From Arachidicoccus ginsenosidivorans (lineage in GTDB: Bacteria > Bacteroidota > Bacteroidia > Chitinophagales > Chitinophagaceae), in NCBI RefSeq assembly GCF_007971385.1, contig NZ_CP042434.1:2356001-2420000 (forward strand): a stretch of 64,000 bases of DNA, read 5' to 3'. Positions 8,310 to 17,901 of this stretch are shown here, piece after piece. The position numbers were made by a program, and so were the translations under genes. The notes under the pieces are model-generated. The model was not told where the DNA came from, searched no databases, and worked only from the letters and a program-made list of their open reading frames with translations. The stretch's first letter is position 1. Every line of letters begins with the position of its first letter.

Positions 8310-9584
8310 ATGCGTATAGATAAACAACAAATTGCTACATTTAACGAAGGTTTGTTAGCGGGACATACAAAACGTTTTGAATACATCTCGTCGGAAATAG
8401 ATGGTGTAGAGCAGATTATAAGTAAATTAATTGATTTTCAGATTGGTATCCCCAGCTGGGCACTGGGTGCCGGCGGCACCCGCTTTGGCCGGTTCCACTT
8501 TGGAGGAGCTCCAGCTACACTGGAAGAGAAAATTGAGGATGTAGGACTTCTGCATGCACTCAACCGCAATAGTGGCTCTATTTCACTGCATATACCCTGG
8601 GATGTTCCTAAAGATTATGCCGCTATTAAAAAAGTGGCCGCAGACAGTGGGATCAAATTTGATGCGATGAACTCCAATACTTTCCAGGATCAGCCAGGTC
8701 AACTCCTCAGCTATAAGTTTGGCTCATTGCAAAATGTGGATAAAGCTGTCAGAAAACAGGCGATTGAGCACAATATAGAAGTGATTAAACATGGCGTAGA
8801 GTTAGGATCCAAAGCGCTGACAGTTTGGTTAGCTGACGGCTCCTGTTTCCCGGGACAGTTGAGTTTTAGAAACGCTTTTAATAATACGCTGGAAAGCCTC
8901 CAGGAAATTTATAGTGCTTTACCTGAGGACTGGAAGGTTTTTGTAGAATATAAAGCCTTTGAGCCTAATTTCTATTCCACCACCGTGGGTGATTGGGGAC
9001 AGTCGCTGTTATATACCAGTAAACTAGGAGAAAAAGCATATACATTGGTAGATTTAGGTCATCATCTGCCAAATGCCAATATCGAACAAATTGTTGCCTT
9101 GCTTTTAAATGAAGGCAAACTTGGTGGTTTCCATTTCAATGACTCCAAATACGGGGATGATGATCTGACCGCTGGCAGTATCAAGCCATATCAACTCTTT
9201 TTGATCTTCAACGAATTGGTAGATGGGATGGATGCCAGGGGAATGAATCATGCAAAGGATCTGGGTTGGATGATTGATGCCTCCCATAATGTTAAGGATC
9301 CTTTAGAGGATTTATTGCAGTCAGTAGATGCTATTATGGCCGCTTATGCACAGGCGCTTATGGTAGATAAAAAGGCCCTGGAAGCGGCAAGAGCAAACAG
9401 CGATGTCGCCCAGGCGCAGGAGATTCTGCAAAATGCATTCAGGACAGATGTAAGACCGCTAGTGGCTGAGGCCAGGAAAAGAGCTGGCGGGGCATTGCAG
9501 CCACTTACTTTATACAGACAACTAGGTGTAAGAGAACAGCTGATCAAAGAAAGAGGCGTAGATTCTCAAACCACGGGATTGTAA
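8310..9584 (+). CDS. rhaI: L-rhamnose isomerase, RhaI type (TIM barrel)
   Basis: The 424-residue protein belongs to the xylose-isomerase-like TIM-barrel family and matches the L-rhamnose isomerase (RhaI) branch typified by the Pseudomonas stutzeri enzyme, not the E. coli RhaA branch. It interconverts L-rhamnose and L-rhamnulose using divalent metal. Probable metal ligands are visible: E213 in FVEYKAFEPN, D248 in TLVDLGHH and H275 in GGFHFNDSKYGDDD. The N-terminal IPSWALGAGGTRFGRF segment is typical. The gene follows the structured leader and ends only 9 nt before the kinase gene, so the two are surely co-transcribed. Length is normal and there is no signal peptide, as expected for a cytoplasmic enzyme. 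Confidence 0.92.
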   Translation: MRIDKQQIATFNEGLLAGHTKRFEYISSEIDGVEQIISKLIDFQIGIPSWALGAGGTRFGRFHFGGAPATLEEKIEDVGLLHALNRNSGSISLHIPWDVPKDYAAIKKVAADSGIKFDAMNSNTFQDQPGQLLSYKFGSLQNVDKAVRKQAIEHNIEVIKHGVELGSKALTVWLADGSCFPGQLSFRNAFNNTLESLQEIYSALPEDWKVFVEYKAFEPNFYSTTVGDWGQSLLYTSKLGEKAYTLVDLGHHLPNANIEQIVALLLNEGKLGGFHFNDSKYGDDDLTAGSIKPYQLFLIFNELVDGMDARGMNHAKDLGWMIDASHNVKDPLEDLLQSVDAIMAAYAQALMVDKKALEAARANSDVAQAQEILQNAFRTDVRPLVAEARKRAGGALQPLTLYRQLGVREQLIKERGVDSQTTGL

Positions 9585-9593
9585 AAACAGATT

Positions 9594-10976
9594 ATGGACA
9601 AAATACCAGTCATTGCATTATTTGATATAGGGAAAACGAATAAGAAAATCTTTTTATTTGATGAGCATTACCGGATTGTTTTTGAAAAATCCGAATGTTT
9701 ACCAGAAACCAAAGACGAGGATGGTTTTCCCACCGAGGATATAAACAGCCTGAAGGATTTTATATTAAACGGTTTAGAAGAGTTACTGAAGAAAAGAAAG
9801 TTTCAGATTAGAGCGGTCAATATCAGCTCTTATGGTGCCAGCCTGGTTTACATTGATGAAAAAGGGACACCAATAGCGCCTTTATATAATTATCTAAAAC
9901 CCTACCCTAAGGATTTAGAAAAAGAATTGTACGACGGTTACGGCGGGGCAGATAAACTGGCACTTAAAACCGCTTCTCCTGCCTCAGGCAGCCTGAACGC
10001 CGGCCTTCAATTATATCGAATCAAGCGCGAACAACCAGACTTATTTAAAAAAATACATTATGCGCTGCATTTGCCGCAATATCTGAGTTCACTGATTACC
10101 GGAAAATACTATTCAGATATTACCAGTCTGGGATGTCACACCCAGCTTTGGGATCTGGGCAGGCAGGATTACCATAGGTGGGTACTGGATGAAGGACTTG
10201 ATAAAAAACTGGCGCCCTTATTTCCTTCGGATCAGGTATTGCCTGCTACGGAAAATAAATACGGGATTGCTGCCGGTATAGGGCTGCATGATAGTTCTGC
10301 AGCGCTCATTCCCTATTTGGCTAATTTTACGGAACCCTTTATTTTGATTTCTACCGGAACCTGGTGTATTAGTTTGAATCCTTTTAATCATAGTTCGCTA
10401 ACGGAGGAAGAGATCAGGCAAAATTGTCTGTGTTATATCAGCTATAAAGGTACGCCCGTTAAAGCAGCCAGGCTATTTGCCGGCTATGAGCATGAACAGC
10501 AGGCTAATCGTATTGTGGCACATTTTCATGTGACCATGGATACTTTAAGGAATGCAGAATATGACAGAACCGTTATCAATAAACTAAATAGCTCCAAAAT
10601 CCTGGATGGCAATAGTTTTGAAGATATCTCTTTAGATAATTTTGAAAATGCAAAAGAGGCCTACCATGCGCTGATGATGTTTATTGTTTCAGAACAATTT
10701 ACCAGTACCTCCATCATCTTACAAAAAGGCGTTACCAAAAAGATATTTGTGGATGGCGGTTTTGGTAAAAACGCCATCTATATGAATTTGTTAGCTGCCG
10801 TTTTCCCAGAAATTGAGGTGTATGCGGCTTCTATGGCACAGGCAACGGCGCTTGGTACAGCACTCGCGATCCATGAAAGCTGGAATAACAGGCAATTACC
10901 CAATGATATCATTGATCTGAAATATTATTCAGCGCCTTTTTATGCAATTTCTATGAAAACCTGTGCGACCGACTGA
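9594..10976 (+). CDS. rhaB: FGGY-family rhamnulokinase
   Basis: The 460-residue protein is an FGGY carbohydrate kinase. The N-terminal phosphate-binding segment reads ALFDIGKTNKKIFLFD (about residues 8-23), followed by a central ISTGTWCISLNPF segment (about 252-264) and a C-terminal FVDGGFGKNAIYMNLLA motif (about 384-400) of the ATP-binding fold. The context (isomerase 9 nt upstream, aldolase before it) makes L-rhamnulose the substrate, yielding L-rhamnulose-1-phosphate. By sequence alone fuculokinase would be an alternative, since Bacteroidota kinases of this clade are not reliably separated by motif. It is cytoplasmic and complete. Confidence 0.85.
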   Translation: MDKIPVIALFDIGKTNKKIFLFDEHYRIVFEKSECLPETKDEDGFPTEDINSLKDFILNGLEELLKKRKFQIRAVNISSYGASLVYIDEKGTPIAPLYNYLKPYPKDLEKELYDGYGGADKLALKTASPASGSLNAGLQLYRIKREQPDLFKKIHYALHLPQYLSSLITGKYYSDITSLGCHTQLWDLGRQDYHRWVLDEGLDKKLAPLFPSDQVLPATENKYGIAAGIGLHDSSAALIPYLANFTEPFILISTGTWCISLNPFNHSSLTEEEIRQNCLCYISYKGTPVKAARLFAGYEHEQQANRIVAHFHVTMDTLRNAEYDRTVINKLNSSKILDGNSFEDISLDNFENAKEAYHALMMFIVSEQFTSTSIILQKGVTKKIFVDGGFGKNAIYMNLLAAVFPEIEVYAASMAQATALGTALAIHESWNNRQLPNDIIDLKYYSAPFYAISMKTCATD

Positions 10977-11044
10977 AAACGCAACAAAGCATAGGCTTGC
11001 TTAGGTTTGATGAGGTTTATTAAATATTTTTCGGTGAATCGGAT

Positions 11045-11052
11045 TACATTTG
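11045..11052 (+). promoter_or_regulatory. Possible -7 box before lldD
   Basis: TACATTTG matches TAnnTTTG perfectly, 46 nt before the lldD start. No convincing -33 TTTG and no tandem-repeat site stand before it, so it may be a weak or constitutive internal promoter. Confidence 0.3.
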
Positions 11053-11098
11053 CATAAATTGGGCTGTTCACCAAAATACGCCGTTTTATTAAAAAATT

Positions 11099-12241
11099 AT
11101 GGATACGCGATATAATACCAATTACCCCTCAGTAGATTATCTAAGGGCAAAAGCAAGAAAAAAAATACCTGGTTTTGCTTTTGATTATCTGGACGGTGCC
11201 TGTAACGAGGAAATTAATCTGGATAAGAATACAAAGGAATTAAGAGAAGTAGAACTGTTGCCTTATTATCTATCTGGTAATAAAGTACCGAATTTGAAAA
11301 CAGAACTTTTTGGCCACGTTTATGACGCCCCTTTTGGGATTGCGCCGGTTGGATTACAGGGGCTTGTCTGGCCAGGTTCTCCAGAAATCCTGGCCAAAGC
11401 AGCTTTTGAACAGAATGTGCCCTTTTGTTTAAGTACGGTGTCCACCAGTTCCATAGAAAAGGTGGCAGAAATTACAGAAGGTAAGGCCTGGTTTCAGCTG
11501 TATCATCCTCAAGAAGATGATCTGAGAGACAAAATCTTGAAACGCGCAGCAGATAATTGTCCGGTGCTTGTTATCCTAAGTGATGTACCAGCATTTGGAT
11601 ATCGTTCCAAAGAGATTAAAAATGGCCTTTCTATGCCGCCCAGAATGACGCTGCACAATGTCCTGCAGATTATGGGCCGTCCACATTGGGCTATCCGCAC
11701 CTTACTGCACGGCACCCCTAAATTTGAAACCTTACTTCCTTATATCCCCAAGGGGATGAATATGCATCATCTGGGGTTGTTTATGAATAAAACCTTTAAT
11801 GGCAAACTGAATCTGGATAAAGTCGCGGCACTCCGGGATAAATGGAAAGGAAAACTGGTCATCAAAGGCATCGTTACACAGGAAGATACGGAAAAGGTGG
11901 TAAAGCTGGGACTGGATGGAATCATTGTGTCCAATCATGGTGGCCGACAACTAGACGCCGCTGAGTCTTCCGTTCATTCGCTGCAACGAGTCTTGACTTA
12001 CAAGGATAAGATCAAAGTTATGATCGATAGCGGTCTGCGTTCCGGTCCGGATGTCGCCCGTGCTATGGCAGCTGGTGCAGAGTTTACCTTTATGGGACGT
12101 TCCTTTATGTATGGTGTCGGGGCTTTAGGTGCCGAGGGTGGAACACATACGATCAATATTCTAAAAAATCAATTGCGTCAGGTAATGATCCAGTTAGGTT
12201 GTGAATCGACAAAGGATTTGCCGAATTTTATCGTGAAATAG
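11099..12241 (+). CDS. lldD: FMN-dependent L-lactate dehydrogenase (alpha-hydroxy acid oxidase family)
   Basis: The 380-residue protein is a member of the FMN-dependent alpha-hydroxy-acid dehydrogenase family. The family signature SNHGGRQLD (about residues 279-287) contains the catalytic histidine and flavin contact; the N-terminal FDYLDGACNEEINLDKN segment and the C-terminal IDSGLRSGPDVARAMAAGA segment bind FMN phosphate. The family oxidises L-lactate to pyruvate, passing electrons to the respiratory chain or to oxygen. It is the last gene of the rhamnose operon, 122 nt after the kinase and before a strong terminator. This context suggests that it consumes the L-lactate made by the aldolase-dehydrogenase fusion. 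Confidence 0.85.
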   Translation: MDTRYNTNYPSVDYLRAKARKKIPGFAFDYLDGACNEEINLDKNTKELREVELLPYYLSGNKVPNLKTELFGHVYDAPFGIAPVGLQGLVWPGSPEILAKAAFEQNVPFCLSTVSTSSIEKVAEITEGKAWFQLYHPQEDDLRDKILKRAADNCPVLVILSDVPAFGYRSKEIKNGLSMPPRMTLHNVLQIMGRPHWAIRTLLHGTPKFETLLPYIPKGMNMHHLGLFMNKTFNGKLNLDKVAALRDKWKGKLVIKGIVTQEDTEKVVKLGLDGIIVSNHGGRQLDAAESSVHSLQRVLTYKDKIKVMIDSGLRSGPDVARAMAAGAEFTFMGRSFMYGVGALGAEGGTHTINILKNQLRQVMIQLGCESTKDLPNFIVK

Positions 12242-12296
12242 CTAAATAACGGTCGGAAGAACTGTAAAAATAAGTTTCAGGAAATTTTTAAAAATT

Positions 12297-12345
12297 AAAA
12301 GCGGAAGCTGTGTTTATTTAATAAAACACAGCTTCCGCTTTTTAG
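12297..12345 (+). terminator. Intrinsic terminator of the rha operon
   Basis: A 19-bp perfect stem (12297-12315 paired with 12324-12342; arm AAAAGCGGAAGCTGTGTTT) with an 8-nt loop is followed by a short T run. It lies 55 nt after the lldD stop. Confidence 0.85.
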
Positions 12346-12516
12346 TGCATGCTTAAAAATATTTTTTAAAATCTTTTTAAGGATAAGAATCCACTTTTTG
12401 TGAAGCTTTCTTTTAGAACTGATTGATTGATTTTTTCTTAATTATTTTCCGAGCAATCGGTTTTATTTGTTGCGTAGGATTCCCGGCAACGATTGCATAA
12501 TTATCCGACTAAAAGC

Positions 12517-12560
12517 AGGATGGTACAGGATAGTTCCATCTCTACACTTACATATCTTCG
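12517..12560 (+). promoter_or_regulatory. Tandem-repeat site C plus -7 box (first SusC/D operon)
   Basis: AGGATGGTACAGGATAGTT at 12517-12535, then 17 nt, then TATCTTCG at 12553-12560 (one mismatch from TAnnTTTG). The SusC gene starts 209 nt beyond the box. Confidence 0.75.
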
Positions 12561-12769
12561 TTAGCACATGCACATTTATTAACGTCACCTCTCAAAATAG
12601 TTAAAAATGTGGCAGGATGGCCTGAAAGCGGCTAATAATGATTGAATTGAATGGATTAAATGTTTGACAGATTAACCAGTTATTATGGACACAGGCTGTC
12701 ATCCAATTTGAATTGTATTATCTTATTTTTTAACGCGTTGCAAACAAACATCAACACAATTTTTTAACA

Positions 12770-15700
12770 ATGAAAAACAAAATCCTTTTTATACAAGGGT
12801 TGTTTCTGATGGCAATAACCTTGTTCGTGCTGAGCCCCGCCAGAACGTTGGCTCAAGAGGTGCAGACAATTAATGTGAAGGGAATCGTGGTGGACGAAAC
12901 TGGCCAGCCTTTACCAGGTTCAACGATCCAGCTAAAAGGCAAACAGCAATATAAAATAGCAGATTCCAATGGTGCTTTTGAAATGTCGGTGCCGCAAAAT
13001 GCCTCCCTGATTGTGACCAGTATTGGCTATCAGAATCAAACAGTAAGCGTTACAGGGGAAAGCATCAAAATTGTAATGCAGCCTGCTGTCGTGGATGCTG
13101 ATTCGGTCATCGTTATCGGATATGGTTCCGTTAAGAAAACTGATTTAACAGGCGCTGTTGCCAGGATGGATGCTAAGGATATTAAAGACCGGCCGCTAGC
13201 CCGGGCTGAATCTGCGCTGCAAGGTAAACTGGCTGGTGTGACTGTTCGTACAACAACCGGTGAACCAGGCGCTGATATGGAAATCCGGGTGCGTGGTGCG
13301 GCCTCCGTCAATGCAAGCTCTGATCCGTTATATGTGGTAGACGGGGTGCCGATTAATACGCTGGCTGGATTAAATCCGTCAGACATTGCCTCTATTGAGG
13401 TTTTGAAAGATGCAGCCTCTGCGGCCATTTATGGATCCCGCGGTTCCAATGGTGTGGTCATTGTCACCACCAAAAGAGGTAAGAGCGGTAAACCCAAGAT
13501 TGCCTATAGCCAGACCTATGGGATTCAGTCTCTGGAAAAGAAGCTGGATATTTTGAGTGCAAAGGAATGGATGGAATTCAGGATCAAATATAATGATGCG
13601 GTTTATTTAAAGGATGCAGCTGCTAAGGGCGTCACCGGAGCGTCCATTAAAGATGACAATGCAACAAGACTGGCGAATTTAGGCATTGAAGAGGGAAGTG
13701 CCATTTCTTTTAATTATGTTTTTGACGATCGTTGGTTTAATTACGTAAGCGACGCTACAAAATCTGCACATACTTATACTGCGGATGCCGGGAGTCTGGA
13801 TCTGTTGGATTGGCAGGATGAGTTTTACAGACATGCACCTATCCAGGATTACAATGTAAATGTTTCTGGCGGATCGGACAATACCAGGTATCTGTTTTCC
13901 GGCGGCTATATGAAGCAGCAAGGGATTGCTACTGGTACAGATTATGACCGCTTTACCTTCCGCATGAATATTGAATCCAAAATCAATAAGTTCCTTACAG
14001 CGGGCATGACCCTGGCTCCTACCTTTATTCGTCGGGATGGTTCCGGCAGAGCCAACGGTAAAGACGCTCAGACGCACCATGTTCTCTCTTCTACTCCAGT
14101 CTCAGAACTGGGGGTTGGTTATTTAACCAATGTTGAACCGAATGAAAAATACGACTGGGCTGGTTCAACATCAAGCCCTACTTTTATCATGAGTACCAAT
14201 ATTCGTCATGATGAATATCTACGCATTATGGGTAACGCCTTTGTGAGGGCAACACCGCTGGATGGATTAAAAATAGAGTTATCAGCCTCCACAAATTATT
14301 ATGATCTGGGCGGGTCTACGTATTCATTTACCAGTACCAGCAGTAACTGGGCAAAAGGCGAAGGCTCCAGTTCTTCCGGAGCGCACAACACAGCGCGCAC
14401 CTGGAATACATTACTGCAGGCACTGGCTAATTACGATAAATCCTTTGGTAAGTCTTCTATTAGTGCTATGTTGGGCGCTTCTTCAGAGCAAAGCAATATT
14501 GGATTTTCAACGAATCAATCTTTTAATAAGCCATTCCCTAATGATGCTATTCTGTATTCATTTGATGGAAGTACATTGACGGTAGGGACCTCCAATGTCA
14601 CTCAAGCAACGCCTAATAAACTAAACTCTGCCTTTGGCAGGTTTGCCTATAACTATGACAGCAGGTATTTGCTCTCCGCCAGTCTGCGTTATGACGGGGG
14701 CTCTGTATTTGGTGCGGAAAATAAATGGGGTTCTTTTCCCGCCGTTTCTGCGGGTTGGGTTATCTCCAATGAAAATTTCTTTCAAAACATGGGTCTATCC
14801 TGGTGGAACACTTTTAAATTAAGGGGTAGTTATGGTGTCACAGGAAACAACTCGATCAGTTCAACGGCTGCTTATGCCTCACTCACGGCTGTGACTTATG
14901 GTGGTGCCGCTGGTTATAGTGCCAACTCTTTGGGGAATCCAGACCTGGGCTGGGAAAAAACGCGCAGCACGGATCTGGCCGCAGACTTAGGCTTTTTGAA
15001 CAACAGATTGCAATTATCACTGGATTGGTATACAAAAGTTACCAAAGATCTGCTTTATGAAGTGCCTACCATGGGTGCTTCAGGATTTACAACCACATGG
15101 GACAACCTGGGATCCATAGGCAACCATGGCTTTGAAATCGAGCTGAATTCTGCGAATACAACGGGTGCCTTTAAATGGAATACTTCCTTAAACGTCGCCT
15201 TTAATAATAATAAGGTAAAATCACTGGGAACGGACAATACGCCTGTATACTCTGGATTTGATGGTAATAATCCTTCTAATATTTTGGAAGTGGGCAGACC
15301 GATCAATACTTTTTATATGTATGATGCGGTGGGCGTGTGGATGAACCAAAAACAGATTGACGATTATAGTGCCGCTCATGGCGGTACACCCGTCACCTTT
15401 GAAGGCAAAACAATCAAACCGGGTGATATCAGATACAGAGATGTAAACGGGGATGGTATTTTTACCAAAGAGGATGACAGGGATTATTTAGGCAGCCCGA
15501 CCCCTACGGCGGTATATGGCATGACCAATACCTTTTCTTATAAGAATTTTGATCTGTCTATATTACTTACGGCACAGACCGGTGGAAAGATTTTTGGTGT
15601 AATCGGTCGCGCCATTGACAGACCCAGTATGGGCGCACTTTCTAATATGATGGGCAGATGGCGTAATGCCTGGTGGTCTGAGGATGATCCAGGTGACGGT

Positions 15701-16018
15701 AAGACACCTTATATCCTTAGTACCACTACCGGTACAACGCTTGATTCCAGATGGTTATATTCTTCTGATTACCTGAGAGTTAAAAATGTGACCTTGGGTT
15801 ATACCATTCCTTTCAAAACCAAGACGATCTCTAATGCCAGGGTATTTGTCTCTGTTGAGAATCTGATCAAATGGGATGGTTATTATGAAGGTTATTCCCC
15901 CGAAGCGGCCAATACGGCTTCCAGCTCTGTACCGGGCGGGCAGAGTGCGCTTGGATTGGACTATGGTGGTTACCCGATTCCAAGGATTTGCACCATGGGG
16001 ATAAATATTACTTTCTAA
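12770..16018 (+). CDS. SusC/RagA-family TonB-dependent outer-membrane transporter
   Basis: The 1082-residue protein is a SusC-like transporter that imports oligosaccharides across the outer membrane using TonB energy. A signal peptide covers about residues 1-29. A carboxypeptidase-regulatory-like domain (VKGIVVDETGQPLPGSTIQLKG, about 35-110) is followed by the plug domain (about 115-225, with DPLYVVDGVPIN and IEVLKDAASAAIYGSRGSNGVVIVTTK motifs) and a beta-barrel ending in an aromatic residue (GINITF). No STN domain is present, so it is not expected to signal to an anti-sigma factor. It begins the first glycan-uptake operon and is followed 19 nt later by its SusD partner. Site C lies upstream. 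The substrate is inferred to be RG-I fragments from its neighbours. Confidence 0.95.
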   Translation: MKNKILFIQGLFLMAITLFVLSPARTLAQEVQTINVKGIVVDETGQPLPGSTIQLKGKQQYKIADSNGAFEMSVPQNASLIVTSIGYQNQTVSVTGESIKIVMQPAVVDADSVIVIGYGSVKKTDLTGAVARMDAKDIKDRPLARAESALQGKLAGVTVRTTTGEPGADMEIRVRGAASVNASSDPLYVVDGVPINTLAGLNPSDIASIEVLKDAASAAIYGSRGSNGVVIVTTKRGKSGKPKIAYSQTYGIQSLEKKLDILSAKEWMEFRIKYNDAVYLKDAAAKGVTGASIKDDNATRLANLGIEEGSAISFNYVFDDRWFNYVSDATKSAHTYTADAGSLDLLDWQDEFYRHAPIQDYNVNVSGGSDNTRYLFSGGYMKQQGIATGTDYDRFTFRMNIESKINKFLTAGMTLAPTFIRRDGSGRANGKDAQTHHVLSSTPVSELGVGYLTNVEPNEKYDWAGSTSSPTFIMSTNIRHDEYLRIMGNAFVRATPLDGLKIELSASTNYYDLGGSTYSFTSTSSNWAKGEGSSSSGAHNTARTWNTLLQALANYDKSFGKSSISAMLGASSEQSNIGFSTNQSFNKPFPNDAILYSFDGSTLTVGTSNVTQATPNKLNSAFGRFAYNYDSRYLLSASLRYDGGSVFGAENKWGSFPAVSAGWVISNENFFQNMGLSWWNTFKLRGSYGVTGNNSISSTAAYASLTAVTYGGAAGYSANSLGNPDLGWEKTRSTDLAADLGFLNNRLQLSLDWYTKVTKDLLYEVPTMGASGFTTTWDNLGSIGNHGFEIELNSANTTGAFKWNTSLNVAFNNNKVKSLGTDNTPVYSGFDGNNPSNILEVGRPINTFYMYDAVGVWMNQKQIDDYSAAHGGTPVTFEGKTIKPGDIRYRDVNGDGIFTKEDDRDYLGSPTPTAVYGMTNTFSYKNFDLSILLTAQTGGKIFGVIGRAIDRPSMGALSNMMGRWRNAWWSEDDPGDGKTPYILSTTTGTTLDSRWLYSSDYLRVKNVTLGYTIPFKTKTISNARVFVSVENLIKWDGYYEGYSPEAANTASSSVPGGQSALGLDYGGYPIPRICTMGINITF

Positions 16019-16037
16019 CCTTATTAAATGAATTATA

Positions 16038-17702
16038 ATGAAAACGATATTCAATAGTAAGACGCTGTTATTTGTTGCTACAGCATTAATGATGATCACC
16101 TCCTGTAAAAAGGAGTTGAATGTACCTCCTTCTAACTTACTGAGTTCAGACGGGTTCTATCAGACGCCAGCGCAATCTGAACAAGGGATCATCGGTATTT
16201 ATTCCGGACTTAGAAATCTGGCCAATGATGAATACCTATATATGTCTGAGGTTCGCTCTGATAATGTCTGGGTGACGCCGATCTCAGACGGTTTACGCGA
16301 TTATACAGAGATCGCTACTTTTAGGGCAGGTAATGATATTGCGACCTTTAATAGCGTCTGGAATGAATGGTATAAAGTGATTTATAATGCCAATGTTGCC
16401 CTGGCTAAGATCCCTGGGTGTGATTTTGGCACGAATGATAAAATGAAAAATCAGTTCTTAGGGGAAGCGCATTTTCTTAGAGGCTGGGCGTATTTTGAAC
16501 TGGCCAGACTTTTTGGGAATATACCCTTGATTGACAAAGAGATGAGCCCTGCTGATGTAAAAAATGTGCCACAATCAAGCGCTTCAGATATCTTGAATAA
16601 AATTGTTATCCCTGATCTAAAGCAATCAATTGATTTGCTGCCGGTTTCTGCTGACATGGTGGATAATACGGGTAATTCCATTGCTAAAAGTGGCCGGGCA
16701 GATAAAATCGCCGCAGAAGCAATGCTGGGCAGGGTATATATGACCATGGCAGGCTTTCCTTTTAATGATAACAGTGCATTGTCGCTCGCTGAAACAGAAT
16801 TAAAAGCTGTTTTGGATTATTCCAGTAGCAATGGGGATAAATACTGGGCGCCAGACAGTACGGAGTGGCGCAAACAGTTTATGCCTACAGATGACTATTA
16901 TAACAAATATTCCATCTTTGCGATTCAGTACCGTACAGGCGGTACCGGCAATACGGCGATATTTGATTTTAGTCCGGCACTGCCACTTTCTTACACTACT
17001 CAACGCATATTTGGCAATTCGATCTTTGTAGAGAAGACCTTGATGTATGATTTTGATAAAGAATATACCACAGGTGGTAGTACCCATAGGGATGCACGTG
17101 GATATAACTATTCCATTCTGACGGGTTTTGCCGCCGAAACCAATTTTCCGGCCTATACCCAGACAAAGGACACCTTGAAACTCTCGGATGGCAGTATCGT
17201 TAATGTGGACACCCGAACTATGTTTTATAAATTTATGCCTTCAATTAGAAAAATCGCAGCTTTGGGCATGTCTATCGATGCGGAAGCGGATATGAAAGAT
17301 TATAATGACTGGGGAGTGAATTTGCCCATTATTCGGCTGGAAGATGTAATGCTGATGTATGCAGAAATTCTTTCCACTAAAAATCCGACAGGGGCTATGG
17401 CCATTGTCAATAAGATCAGAGAACGTGCGGGTTGTACAGCTGAAACGGCTAGCAGCGCAGCGCAGGCATTGGCCTATGTGAAAGAAGAGCGCAGAATAGA
17501 ACTGATGGGGGAAGGCGTCAGGTGGTTTGATCTGGTGCGTTGGAATGAGTGGAAATCTGCCACCATTACCAAGTTTAACCGGTACAATAATCCAGACGGA
17601 ACCGATGTGGCCAATGTAAAAGACGGTCGATATCTATATCCGATTCCACTCGCTCAGATGCAGGTGAAACCTGGTTTTTATACCCAAAATATCGGGTATT
17701 AA
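16038..17702 (+). CDS. SusD/RagB-family surface glycan-binding lipoprotein
   Basis: The 554-residue protein is the SusD partner of the preceding SusC. A lipoprotein signal ends in the lipobox MITSC with the lipidated cysteine near residue 23, so it is probably anchored on the cell surface. The N-terminal TPR-like half contains EAHFLRGWAYFELARLFGNIPLI, the most conserved SusD motif. The C-terminal region has IRLEDVMLMYAEIL, KIRERAG and EERRIELMGEGVRWFDLVRW, all typical. SusD proteins form the lid over the SusC barrel and bind the incoming glycan. Spacing to SusC is 19 nt; the first GH28 gene follows 199 nt later. Confidence 0.95.
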   Translation: MKTIFNSKTLLFVATALMMITSCKKELNVPPSNLLSSDGFYQTPAQSEQGIIGIYSGLRNLANDEYLYMSEVRSDNVWVTPISDGLRDYTEIATFRAGNDIATFNSVWNEWYKVIYNANVALAKIPGCDFGTNDKMKNQFLGEAHFLRGWAYFELARLFGNIPLIDKEMSPADVKNVPQSSASDILNKIVIPDLKQSIDLLPVSADMVDNTGNSIAKSGRADKIAAEAMLGRVYMTMAGFPFNDNSALSLAETELKAVLDYSSSNGDKYWAPDSTEWRKQFMPTDDYYNKYSIFAIQYRTGGTGNTAIFDFSPALPLSYTTQRIFGNSIFVEKTLMYDFDKEYTTGGSTHRDARGYNYSILTGFAAETNFPAYTQTKDTLKLSDGSIVNVDTRTMFYKFMPSIRKIAALGMSIDAEADMKDYNDWGVNLPIIRLEDVMLMYAEILSTKNPTGAMAIVNKIRERAGCTAETASSAAQALAYVKEERRIELMGEGVRWFDLVRWNEWKSATITKFNRYNNPDGTDVANVKDGRYLYPIPLAQMQVKPGFYTQNIGY

Positions 17703-17901
17703 TACTGAATATATTTAATATTAAAAGGTGGTTACGGAAGTTGAAGGCTCACAGCGACTACTTTGGCCACCAATTAAGCACTCTGGCCATTAATTTGATT
17801 AACTTTAGCCAAATTATAAATTAATACAAGGGCGTAATCGACGACTTATTTTATAGGGATTGATTTGTAATCAGATTTCTTCATCCATAAAAACTTAAAT
17901 T

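Larger units (their letters stand above)
12242..12769. other. Intergenic region between lldD and the first SusC gene
   Basis: The 528-nt gap contains the lldD terminator (12297-12345), regulatory site C with its -7-like box (12517-12560) and about 210 nt of leader. A further unpaired half-like site, AGGATGG, occurs at 12614-12620. No gene is visible. Confidence 0.6.

Noticed and set aside
7979-8386. 135-codon open frame on the minus strand across the end of the aldolase gene and the start of rhaI
   Set aside because: It runs antisense through a clear gene end, the structured leader and another gene start, and has no recognisable protein features.
12614-12620. Eighth tandem-repeat site in the SusC leader
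   Set aside because: Only the first half (AGGATGG) matches. The second half and the 17-nt spacing to a -7 box are missing.
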